Source: Caulobacter sp. AP07 (GTDB taxonomy: Bacteria > Pseudomonadota > Alphaproteobacteria > Caulobacterales > Caulobacteraceae). From it: DNA of 64,000 bases. This document shows, piece by piece, positions 53,348 through 61,388 of this stretch. Under the pieces are notes generated by a model. The model was not told the origin of the DNA. It did not search any database and saw only the letters and a list, made by a program, of their open reading frames with translations. Position 1 is the first letter of the stretch. Every line of letters starts with the position of its first letter. Position numbers and translations under genes: made by a program. The stretch lies in the NCBI RefSeq assembly GCF_000281955.1, contig NZ_AKKF01000167.1:1-64000 (forward strand), in the 5' to 3' direction.

Positions 53348-54402
53348 GAGGCGGGCATGGCGGCGGCCAGATCCTCTGGCGGCGCGGGCGCCTCGCCGCG
53401 CTGCTCGGCGTGGAGCTTTCGCCGCATGAGGCGGCGCGCCCGAACCCCGGCGGCGTCGTAGGCCAGGATGGCCGGACGCAGATCCCAGAAGTCCTTGCCT
53501 TCCATGCCCTCCTGGACCGCTTCCAGCATCGGCGCGTCCTCCAGGTCGAAGGCGAACTTCATCGCCTCCACATGCTCTTCGTCGGTGATCGGCGCGTCGC
53601 GTTCGGCGCCGGAGGCCCAGAAATAGTGGGTCGTGGTCGCCGTTTCCGGGCAGAGAATATGCGACGACGGCTGCAACGCCCGGGCGTCGTCGGGGGCGTC
53701 GGCCAGCCGCAGCTCGATGTGCAGGTACATCGAGGCCGGCGCGTTCCAGCGGATATAGTCCGTCTCGCGGATCTGGCGCCCGTTGGCCGGCAGATAGCCC
53801 TCGCTGAACGGCGAGGGCGGATACTGCGCGATCGTGTAGTGCGCGTAGAGGGTCTCCTCCTCCTGCGAGAACGCCACCTCCGGAACCCAGTCGTCGCCGC
53901 CGAAGGCGGGGTGGAGATAGCGCGTATGGGTCAGGTCCATCAGATTGTCGGTGATGACCTCGAAATGGGCCCCCACCGCCGAATAGCCCTTCACCACGCG
54001 GTAGGCCGGATCGAGGTGGTAGCCGAAATCGGGGATCGACCCCGGATCGGCCAGTTCGGGTTGGCCCGGCCACAACCACAGGCAGGCGTCGCGTTCGACG
54101 ACGGGAAAACTGCGGACCTCGGCCCCGGGCGGAACCGCGAGGCCAAAGGGGCTGTCGACGCACTTGCCCGCGGCCGAGAAGCCCAGGCCGTGATAGCCGC
54201 AGCGGATCATCTCGCCCTGCACCTGACCCCTGGAGAGCGGGGCGAAGCGGTGCGGGCACCGGTTGATCAGGGCCGCGGCCTGACCCGTCGCGGTCCGGAA
54301 CAAGACGATCGGCATGTCGAGCACCCGGCGTGCCAACGGCGCGGCCGTCAGTTCGTCGGTCCAGGCGACCATGTACCAGGCGTTCAGGACAAAGTTCGTC
54401 AT
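53344..54402 (-). CDS. Rieske [2Fe-2S] oxygenase, vanillate O-demethylase (VanA)-like
   Basis: This 352-residue oxygenase component is closely related to 1845-2867. Its Rieske ligands are C49, H51, C68 and H71 (CPHRFAPLS...CGYHGLGF), and its iron site reads NLMDLTHTRYLHPAFGG. ATG 54402 has GGAG upstream. The gene lies between a second Rieske oxygenase (40 bp upstream) and an MFS carrier (4-bp overlap). Members of this group demethylate methoxy-aromatics such as vanillate, with formaldehyde as by-product. It could act on a methoxylated compound, but the exact one is not visible. Confidence 0.9.
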   Translation of the reverse strand: MTNFVLNAWYMVAWTDELTAAPLARRVLDMPIVLFRTATGQAAALINRCPHRFAPLSRGQVQGEMIRCGYHGLGFSAAGKCVDSPFGLAVPPGAEVRSFPVVERDACLWLWPGQPELADPGSIPDFGYHLDPAYRVVKGYSAVGAHFEVITDNLMDLTHTRYLHPAFGGDDWVPEVAFSQEEETLYAHYTIAQYPPSPFSEGYLPANGRQIRETDYIRWNAPASMYLHIELRLADAPDDARALQPSSHILCPETATTTHYFWASGAERDAPITDEEHVEAMKFAFDLEDAPMLEAVQEGMEGKDFWDLRPAILAYDAAGVRARRLMRRKLHAEQRGEAPAPPEDLAAAMPAS

Positions 54403-54442
54403 CACGTTCTCCAAGGCCTAGGCCAGGTCCAACCGTCCGGAC

Positions 54443-55528
54443 TCAAACGTTCTCAAGAGGTTCGGTCCGCGCCTCCGTCAGCGCCCAGTCTCGGTCCTGG
54501 ACCGGCGCGCCGCCAAGCCCCAGTCCCCGCAGCCGCTCGCGATAGGCGTGGGCGATGTTGTCGACCTGAAGATGGATTTCGTGACGGGCGTTGAGCGGAA
54601 TGTCATCCTGGGTCATCCCGGCCAGGATGCCGATGTCCTCCAGGTTGACGTGGTCAAGCCCTTCGATCAGGGCGCGGTGATGCTCGTCGACGTGCCGGGT
54701 GTCCTTCATGAACTGGAACACCCGGCAGGCATGCGCGCTCGTGGGGCTGGCGATGTCGTAGAGCCTCATGTCGTGGCCGGTGCCGTCGCGGACCGTGAAG
54801 TCGATCGCGAACGGCAGGACGATGCGATAGGTATATTCGCACGGGCGCGGCGCGCCGCCGAAGGGCGTTTCGACATAGACCGCAACCAGGGTGACGCTGT
54901 CTTTCTGATGGGTCACCTTGCCGGCCGCGACCGGGTCGGAGGGCTTGCCGCCCAAGGTCGCGCCATGCACCACCGGCAGGTGGCCGATGTCGAAGAAGTT
55001 CTCCACCTGGCGCGCCGAGGAGACCGGCCAATCCCGGGTCTTGATGAAGACCACGTCCTCGGGACGGGAATCGACCAGGTCCGGGAAGACCGGCAGGTCG
55101 CGGTCGGGGTCGGGAACCAGGCAGGTCCACACCAGGCCGTATCGCACCTGGACCGGAAAGGTCTCGACCCGATAGTTGCGCGGAATCCGCGCGTCCGGCC
55201 CGACGGCGGGAATGCGGGTGCATTGCCCCGTCTCGTCGAAGGCGAGCGCATGATAGGGGCAGATGATCTGTCCGTCCTCGACCTGGCCGCCGCTCAGCCG
55301 CACGTGGCGGTGGGGACAACGGTCGCGCGCGACGGCCAGGCCGTTGGCGCCGCGGAAGACCACCAGGTCGACGTCGAGCAGGCGCGCCTTGAACGGCGCG
55401 GCGCCGACTTCGACCACCTCGGCGATCGGAAACCAGAAGCGCGAGAGCACGTCCCAGTCGCCCGGAGAAATCCCCGAACCGTCCGGCCGAAGCGAAGGGC
55501 CAGGGGTAGAATCGTGTTGCAGAAACAA
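54443..55528 (-). CDS. Rieske [2Fe-2S] oxygenase, large subunit, with TTG start
   Basis: This 361-residue oxygenase component, paralogous to 17014-18075, has Rieske ligands C71, H73, C90 and H93 (CPHRHVRLS...CPYHALAF; the usual HG is HA). The catalytic region reads VENFFDIGHLPVVHGATLGG. It starts at TTG 55528 with a strong GGAGG six bases before it and no nearby ATG. It heads the Rieske-Rieske-MFS operon, downstream of cluster motif copy 13. Pairing of this subtype with a different Rieske subtype also occurs in the operon at 17-23 kb. Confidence 0.88.
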   Translation of the reverse strand: MFLQHDSTPGPSLRPDGSGISPGDWDVLSRFWFPIAEVVEVGAAPFKARLLDVDLVVFRGANGLAVARDRCPHRHVRLSGGQVEDGQIICPYHALAFDETGQCTRIPAVGPDARIPRNYRVETFPVQVRYGLVWTCLVPDPDRDLPVFPDLVDSRPEDVVFIKTRDWPVSSARQVENFFDIGHLPVVHGATLGGKPSDPVAAGKVTHQKDSVTLVAVYVETPFGGAPRPCEYTYRIVLPFAIDFTVRDGTGHDMRLYDIASPTSAHACRVFQFMKDTRHVDEHHRALIEGLDHVNLEDIGILAGMTQDDIPLNARHEIHLQVDNIAHAYRERLRGLGLGGAPVQDRDWALTEARTEPLENV

Positions 55529-55860
55529 GGGAAACCTCCAACCCAGTGCGCTCGGCGCCCCTTTCCAAAATGCCCTCGCGCCACCGCTCGGCGCCGCAAA
55601 GGCTTGGCGGCAGAGCGGCTCGGCGCACGGTGATCGGAGCTGTGGCGATTTTGGGTTCTGGGGTCGCCCGGGCCTATACCCGCAAAGGGGGAGACGCCCT
55701 CGCCGGTCGCGTCCCCGCCTGAGGTTATGGTCCGCGGCGTCCGCGGCCGCCTAGGGTTCAGGCATGACGGTCGTCATGGCGCTCGGCCCGCGCGGGCGGG
55801 TCTTGGTCGACATGCGCGCCGACCCGGGCAAGCCGGTGGGCCAGGATTTGAGAGGCGTCG
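55529..55860. other. 332-bp divergent spacer
   Basis: This spacer lies between the Rieske operon (minus) and the beta-helix-like gene (plus). It contains cluster motif copy 13 and no convincing gene. A short open frame at 55764 is not coding-like. Confidence 0.5.
55676..55695. promoter_or_regulatory. Cluster motif copy 13
   Basis: ATACCCGCAAAGGGGGAGAC (with preceding T) fits ACCC-N5-GGGGGA and is about 150 bp upstream of the Rieske/Rieske/MFS operon and 165 bp before the divergent gene at 55861. It is the most distant copy from a start codon. Confidence 0.55.
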
Positions 55861-57075
55861 ATGCGACACCAGAGGACCCCAGCACGAGAAGTGACCGACG
55901 CCGCCCAACTGTCCGCGGCGGTGCACGGCGGGGCCGCGGACATCGTGATCCGAGGGGTGATCGGCTGTCGCGGGCCCCTCGGCCTTGGTCCCGGTCAAAG
56001 CTTGCGCGGCGCCGACGACGAGGCGGCCCTGATGTTCCGACGCGGCGGCCTGGTTCTGACGCGCAACAACCGCATCGCCAACTTGAGCCTGCGCAGCGGC
56101 CCGCACGATCTGGCCGTGTCCCTCGAAGCGGGACCGGAGGACCGCGGGACCTTGGATCTGGCCGATCTCAGGATCGAAGGGCGCGTCCAACTGATCTTCG
56201 GGCTGCGCGCCAACCAAGGCCGCGTGCGCATCACCCGCGTGGCGCTGACCGCGGCCGACGCCACCGGTGAAGCCGATCGCCCCTGGGGCAATGGCGTGGA
56301 GGTGGTGCTCGGCGCCATGACGATCTGGAACCGCGCCACGGCGCGCTCCTGCATCGACCTGGAGATCGACGGCCTGGCGCTGGGCGCCCCTCAAGCGCCG
56401 GTCCGGGGCACGGGACTGTTCATCGCCGGGGCCGGCGACGGCGCCGGCGGCGTGGTCAGGGCGGGAGCCTTGTCCGTCGGCCCCGTCTACGCCGACAGCG
56501 GGCTGCCGCCGGGCACGACCCATGCCGCCGCCGGCGGCGTCTTCATCCTGACCGACGCAGAGGTCGATCACCTGGCCTGCGCCGGGCCGTTGGTGACCCA
56601 CGGCGCCAACGCCGTGCCGGTGGACAACTGGGGGCGCACGCGCCTGTGGACGGTGACCGGCGACGTGATCTCGCATGGCCCCAGCGCGATCGGGGTGATC
56701 AACGCCGGACACCTGGGGCGCCTGGAGATCCAGGGTCGGGTCGAGACCTTCGGCCAGGGCGCGCGCGGATGCTCCATCTATGGACCGACGGGCGCGCTGC
56801 GGCTGGGGGCGCTGCGCACCCACGGCGCCGCCGCGACTGGGGTGCAGATCGTCGATCGGCTCGAGAGTTTGGAGATCCTCGACCATCTGACCAGTTCCGG
56901 CGATCCTGGCGAAGGCCTGGTCAAGGGCGTCATGGTGCCGATGCCGGCGGACGGCGTTCATATCGAGACCAGCGGGGACCTGGGTCGGCTGTCGGTGGGA
57001 CGCTACGCCGTCACCGGACGGGACGCCCTGGCGGTCCGCAACGACGGCCGACTGGGCGATCACGGCGCGGGCTGA
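55861..57075 (+). CDS. Repeat-rich protein, possible right-handed beta-helix, unknown function
   Basis: This 404-residue protein has many short strands ending in turn-forming Gly, Asn and Asp (for example NNRIANLSLRSG, VRITRVALTAADATG and ALRTHGAAATGVQIVDRLESLEIL). The pattern resembles right-handed beta-helix folds of the pectate-lyase type. There is no signal peptide or membrane segment and no catalytic motif is recognised. ATG 55861 has GAGAGG upstream. It is divergent from the Rieske operon and shares its motif-bearing spacer, so co-regulation is possible. It may bind or modify a carbohydrate or aromatic glycoside, but this is speculative. Confidence 0.65.
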   Translation: MRHQRTPAREVTDAAQLSAAVHGGAADIVIRGVIGCRGPLGLGPGQSLRGADDEAALMFRRGGLVLTRNNRIANLSLRSGPHDLAVSLEAGPEDRGTLDLADLRIEGRVQLIFGLRANQGRVRITRVALTAADATGEADRPWGNGVEVVLGAMTIWNRATARSCIDLEIDGLALGAPQAPVRGTGLFIAGAGDGAGGVVRAGALSVGPVYADSGLPPGTTHAAAGGVFILTDAEVDHLACAGPLVTHGANAVPVDNWGRTRLWTVTGDVISHGPSAIGVINAGHLGRLEIQGRVETFGQGARGCSIYGPTGALRLGALRTHGAAATGVQIVDRLESLEILDHLTSSGDPGEGLVKGVMVPMPADGVHIETSGDLGRLSVGRYAVTGRDALAVRNDGRLGDHGAG

Positions 57076-57276
57076 CCGCGAGCGCCGCAGCGTCCTGAAC
57101 ACCTAGGGCTGATCGACATTCAGCGCTTGGGCCGCTCAGTCAGTGAAGCATGCTCCTTGTCCATTATCCCTCGAAATGACGAGGATACACCCTTCCAGAC
57201 AATCTCCGCCGGCCGGTGCCGAGAGCGAACAGGGTGAACATATGTTCGAGGTCGATCGTCGCCGCGAGTTCAATTC

Positions 57277-57312
57277 GAGAATCATTCTCATTTAAATTGA
57301 GATTCAGTCTCA
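57277..57312. promoter_or_regulatory. Tandem Fur-type iron boxes
   Basis: GAGAAT-C-ATTCTC (57277-57289) is a perfect 6-1-6 palindrome. A second copy, TGAGATTCAGTCTCA (57298-57312), follows 8 bp later. The AT-rich sites lie 48-83 bp before the siderophore receptor start, the usual place for Fur repression under iron-replete conditions. The rest of 57076-57359 shows nothing else. Confidence 0.85.
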
Positions 57313-57359
57313 TTCGCTGTAGGGGCGGCCTTCTAGGTCGGTAACTACGGAGTCGGGCT

Positions 57360-59510
57360 GTGGGTATAGGTAGGGCGTCGGCGATTTCCATGGCGGTGCT
57401 GGTCAGCGTTGCGAGCCTTGGCGGGTTCGGTTCCGCCTGGGCGAACGAAACGCCGGCGGCGACGGCGGAAGCGGACGATCCGTTCCTGGTCATCGTCACG
57501 GCCCGGGCCCGCCAGCTCTATCGGGCCAATGAAACCACCAGCGGCAAGCTGGCGACCGCGCCGCTGGACTCCAGCCTCAACATCCAGGTGCTCAACGCCG
57601 AACTGATCCGCGACCAGGGCGCGCGGGACGCCCAGGACCTCTATCGCAACATCGCCGGCGTCAGCCTATTCTCCTATGCCGGCGTGACGGCGCGAGGCTT
57701 CCGCCAGGAGGAGATCTTCTTCGATGGCCTGCGCGGCGACCCCTATGTCGCCTTCTCGGTGCCGCAGCTGTTCAATGTCGAGCGGCTGGAGTTCCTGAAG
57801 GGCCCGGCGGGCATGCTGTACGGTCCCGGCGCGCCGGGCGGCCTGTTCAACTACATCACCAAGACGCCGAAGACGGAATTCTCGGCGCGGGCCACCGCGG
57901 TGGTTGGAACCGAGGCGCGCACGGGCGGTTCGGTCGAGGTCGAGGGCTTCCTGCCGGGCGACAACGCGCCGGCCACGCGCCTGGGCGTGTTCTACGAGGA
58001 CCGCAACACCCCGCGCCGCAATTCCGGCAGCGAGGTGCTGATCCTCGACGGTGGGGTCAAGACCAACCTCGGCCCGGCGGCCCTGACGCTGCAGGCCACG
58101 CGCTACGAGCAGAACCTGCAGGGCAACCGCCTGCGCGGCGTGTCGACCGACAACCTGGGCCGCTTCCTCACCGACCGGCGCTGGAACCACAACGAGAAGA
58201 GCGACTTCCTCGACCTGACGGCCAATGTGCTGCAGGCGCGGGTGGAATGGCCCGTCACCGAAAGCCTGAAGGTCGACGCCGGCCTGCGTTATTCGGAGAG
58301 CCTGGAGCGCCAGCAGTATCACGAGCCACGCGGCCTGACCGACAACAACCGCGACGGCGTGCCGGACCTGTCGCGCCGCGAGTTCCGCGACCAGGAGCGC
58401 GACCTGGATCAGCTGAGCTTCGGCGCCAACGCCGTCTGGTCGCGCGACCTCGGCGCGGTCCGCAACCGGGTGCTGGTCGGGGTCGACGCCTACCGGAGCG
58501 AGCTGGTCAACAACAACCGCCCCTCGCTGCTGGGCGGCTTCACCGTCGTGGCCGGCCTGCCGGCGCCGCTCAGCCTGACCAATCCGGTCTATGGCGTGAC
58601 CGATCCCAAGACCTACAACCTCGGGGCCCGGGTCCGCACCTCGGCCATCCAGGAGCGGGTCGGCGCCTACCTGCTGGAAGAAGCGACGATCGGGCCGTTC
58701 ATCGCCACGGCCGGCGTGCGCTTCGACCGCTACGAGGACGAGTCCGCCGCCGCCACCTTCGAGGACGAGAAGGCGACCTGGCGCGCCGGCCTGGTCTGGC
58801 GGGCCCGTCCCGACGTGTCGGTCTATGGTCAGTGGGCTCAGAGCTATGAGCCGCAGGGCGTCTCCAGCCAGGACCCCCTGGCCGGCGGTCCGTTCGCGCC
58901 CACCGAGGGCGAAGTCCTGGAGGGCGGCGTCAAGACCGAGCTGCTGGGCGGCCGCCTGCAGACCACCTTGGCGATCTATGAGATCGTCCGGACCAACATC
59001 CTGCAGAGCGACCCGCGGGGCGACGTCAACGGCGACGGCGTCAACGACATGGTCGCGTTCGGCGAGGTCACCAGCAAGGGCGCCGAGTTCGACCTGGCCG
59101 CCGATCTGACCAACAACTGGGTGCTGACGGCCTCCTACGCCTACAACGACACCCGCATCACCAAGACCAACGGCGCGACGGTGATCACCAACAGCGTCGG
59201 CGAGCGCTTCGCCAACGCCCCCGAGCACAAGGCCGGCTTCTGGACCCGCTACCAGTTCCCCGAGCTTGGCCTGGCCCTGGCCCTGGGCGGCGACTATGTC
59301 GACGTCCGCACCTCGATCAGCGGCCAGAAGGTGCGGCCCTATACGGTGTTCGACGCCTCGGTCATCTACAAGGTCGGGCCGTGGTCGACCCTGCTGCGGG
59401 TCGACAACCTGTTCGACGAAACCTACGCCGCCTCCGGCTTCATCGACCGCACCGGCCACTTCCCCGGCGAGCCGCGTTCGGTGTTCCTGGAAGTCTCGCG
59501 GGAATGGTGA
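57360..59510 (+). CDS. TonB-dependent siderophore receptor (FhuA/FpvA-like)
   Basis: This 716-residue outer-membrane receptor has an N-terminal signal (SMAVLVSVASLGGFGSAWA), the TonB-box-like FLVIVTARARQLY, and a plug with VERLEFLKGPAGMLYGPGAPGG, the ferric-siderophore signature. Its large beta-barrel ends in a C-terminal aromatic residue (REW). The start is GTG 57360 with GGAG upstream; ATG 57390 is possible. Two Fur boxes precede it and a PepSY membrane protein overlaps its end, forming an iron-uptake pair. It is not related to the catabolic TonB receptors in detail. Iron supply for Rieske and non-haem iron enzymes could make its presence here useful. Confidence 0.94.
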   Translation: MGIGRASAISMAVLVSVASLGGFGSAWANETPAATAEADDPFLVIVTARARQLYRANETTSGKLATAPLDSSLNIQVLNAELIRDQGARDAQDLYRNIAGVSLFSYAGVTARGFRQEEIFFDGLRGDPYVAFSVPQLFNVERLEFLKGPAGMLYGPGAPGGLFNYITKTPKTEFSARATAVVGTEARTGGSVEVEGFLPGDNAPATRLGVFYEDRNTPRRNSGSEVLILDGGVKTNLGPAALTLQATRYEQNLQGNRLRGVSTDNLGRFLTDRRWNHNEKSDFLDLTANVLQARVEWPVTESLKVDAGLRYSESLERQQYHEPRGLTDNNRDGVPDLSRREFRDQERDLDQLSFGANAVWSRDLGAVRNRVLVGVDAYRSELVNNNRPSLLGGFTVVAGLPAPLSLTNPVYGVTDPKTYNLGARVRTSAIQERVGAYLLEEATIGPFIATAGVRFDRYEDESAAATFEDEKATWRAGLVWRARPDVSVYGQWAQSYEPQGVSSQDPLAGGPFAPTEGEVLEGGVKTELLGGRLQTTLAIYEIVRTNILQSDPRGDVNGDGVNDMVAFGEVTSKGAEFDLAADLTNNWVLTASYAYNDTRITKTNGATVITNSVGERFANAPEHKAGFWTRYQFPELGLALALGGDYVDVRTSISGQKVRPYTVFDASVIYKVGPWSTLLRVDNLFDETYAASGFIDRTGHFPGEPRSVFLEVSREW

Positions 59511-60745
59511 GCGTCGAGCGCGCGCGGGCGGCGGCGGCGCCCAGGCGCGCGGCCAAGGCCAAGGGCGCCCGCCTCTGGTGGCGGGTCCACCAGTGGGCGG
59601 GACTGAAGCTGTCGATCATCCTGGGCTTCGTCTTCCTGACGGGCACGATCGCGGTGTTCAGCAACGAGATCGACTGGATGCTGCGGCCGGCCATGCGGGT
59701 CGATCCGGCGACGGTCGAGGGGCCGGTCGCCTGGTCGGCCGCCGCCCGCAATGTCGCGGCCCTGCACCCCCAGGCCAGGATCCTGCTCATCGAGGCGCCG
59801 ATCGATCGTGGCTTCGCGACGATCGCGACGATCCAGAAGCCGGACGGGCGGCGCGGGTTCGTCTATCTGCACCCCTCGACGGGCGCGGTGCGGGGCGAGG
59901 GGCCGTGGGTCGGCGCCCAGCGCATCCTGCGAAACATGCACCGACACCTGAACCTGCCGACCAAGATCGGGGTGCCGATCGTCTCGGCCCTGTCGATCCT
60001 GCTGCTGATCAGCGTGGCGACGTCCTTCGTCGTCTACAAGAAATGGTGGCGGGGCTTGTTCCGGCCGATCCGCTGGCGCGACGCCCGCACGGCCATGGGC
60101 GACCTGCATCGCCTGGCCGGGTTGTGGAGCCTGTGGTTCGTGGCCCTGATCGGCGCGACCGGCCTCTGGTACCTGGCCGAGAGCACGGTGGCCAAGGCCC
60201 CGCCCGCGCCGCGCGCCAAGGCCGCCGCCGTCAAGCTCGACACCCGCGAGCTCGCCGACCGGCTGGAGGCCAACCTGACGGCCGCGCGGGCGGCCTATCC
60301 GGGGCTGCGGATCCAGCGCATCGTCTTCCCGGCCGGCAAGGTCGGCGCCTTCCAGTTCCAGGGACAGCACAGGGCCGTTCTGGTTCGCGAACGGGCCAAT
60401 GTCGCCTGGACCAACGCGGCGACCGGCGCGGTCGTGCTGCTGACCGACGGCCGCGAACTGACGGCGCACCAGCGCCTGTCCGAAATGGCCGACCCCCTGC
60501 ACTTCGGCACGTTCGGCGGGGTCTGGACCAAGCTGATCTGGTTCGTCTTCGGCCTGGTCCTGACAGGCGTGGCGGTGTCGGGCGTGGCGGTCTACGCCCT
60601 GCGGCTGTCGCGCGAAGGGCGGGCCTCGGCCGTCTGGGCGACGGCCTGGCGCGGCATGGGTCCCTGGCGCTGGCCCGCCCTGGTCGGCGTCGGCATCGCC
60701 CTGGCGCTGCTACCGACGCTGTTCCGGGCGGCCGGCGGGGACTAG
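59504..60745 (+). CDS. PepSY-associated transmembrane protein (iron-regulated, PiuB type)
   Basis: This 413-residue inner-membrane protein has an N-terminal segment (WWRVHQWAGLKLSIILGFVFLTGTIAVF), central PepSY regions and further segments near the middle and end. Conserved HQW and LHRLAGLWSLWFV histidines are typical of this family, which often reduces or takes up iron from siderophores. ATG 59504 overlaps the receptor stop by 7 bp, so the two are translationally coupled and probably Fur-controlled. The exact reaction, ferric siderophore reduction or another, is unproven. Confidence 0.9.
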   Translation: MVSVERARAAAAPRRAAKAKGARLWWRVHQWAGLKLSIILGFVFLTGTIAVFSNEIDWMLRPAMRVDPATVEGPVAWSAAARNVAALHPQARILLIEAPIDRGFATIATIQKPDGRRGFVYLHPSTGAVRGEGPWVGAQRILRNMHRHLNLPTKIGVPIVSALSILLLISVATSFVVYKKWWRGLFRPIRWRDARTAMGDLHRLAGLWSLWFVALIGATGLWYLAESTVAKAPPAPRAKAAAVKLDTRELADRLEANLTAARAAYPGLRIQRIVFPAGKVGAFQFQGQHRAVLVRERANVAWTNAATGAVVLLTDGRELTAHQRLSEMADPLHFGTFGGVWTKLIWFVFGLVLTGVAVSGVAVYALRLSREGRASAVWATAWRGMGPWRWPALVGVGIALALLPTLFRAAGGD

Positions 60746-60915
60746 ACGCCGAGGCCTACCGAACGTCCATAGAGGGGCGGCTCGCCATGGTCGCTCGCCC
60801 AACCATGCCAGGCACAGACATTCCTCTGGTCGGTTCGAGGTTGAATTCGTCGCTGGCAACCTGACTGCAAGCGGTCTTTCAGGTCGCCACCGCCAGGGAT
60901 TGTCGGCCCCGGTGA

Positions 60916-60960
60916 ATTCCCGCCCTTGTCGCGGGCACGGGGTTCCCCAAGGGCGGGAAT
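60916..60960. repeat. Long palindromic element (13-bp perfect stem)
   Basis: ATTCCCGCCCTTG (60916-60928) pairs with CAAGGGCGGGAAT (60948-60960) around a 19-base loop. It lies between convergent genes ending at 60745 and 61002. It may be a terminator or a member of a dispersed REP-like family of the type ATTCCCGC...GCGGGAAT. The rest of the 256-bp spacer shows nothing more. Confidence 0.65.
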
Positions 60961-61001
60961 GACGGCTGAATTGGGGAATCACACCTGAATGTCGATACCT
61001 C

Positions 61002-61280
61002 CTAGACCTCGCCGTCGCAGACCAGGATCTGTTCGCTGCCGATCACGAAACCCGATTCCTCGATATGACCGCGAACGGCCGGATCGTAGATCATGTCGTG
61101 CACCGCGCGCGGCGTGGTCGTCCGCACGGCGTAGACCGCCGCCTGCTCGCCGATCACGGGGTGGCGAAAGACATCCTCGATGCCCGCCGCGGCGCGGGCC
61201 TGGCTGTGCTGGTCGAAGCGCTCCGCCCAATGGGCGAAGGGCTTGGACAGACTCAGTTTGACCACCAGCAAGAATTTCAT
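61002..61280 (-). CDS. Small hypothetical protein (DUF3764-like)
   Basis: This 92-residue protein starts at ATG 61280 with GGAG eight bases upstream. It has an N-terminal strand (MKFLLVVKLSLSKPFAHW), a central AAGIEDVFRHPVIG and a C-terminal strand (GFVIGSEQILVCDGE), a ferredoxin-like alpha-beta pattern. It resembles the DUF3764 group, with moderate certainty. It follows the MFS gene by 108 bp on the same strand and may be co-transcribed. No function is known. Confidence 0.65.
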   Translation of the reverse strand: MKFLLVVKLSLSKPFAHWAERFDQHSQARAAAGIEDVFRHPVIGEQAAVYAVRTTTPRAVHDMIYDPAVRGHIEESGFVIGSEQILVCDGEV

Positions 61281-61388
61281 CCGTAGCTCCAAGAGCAGAT
61301 CCCCCGCGCGGGGGTCATAGGGTTCAGGATTTGGCCGCTGGCGCCCAACCGACGCCATCCCGCGGCCGTTGGCCGATCGCCGCGCCGT

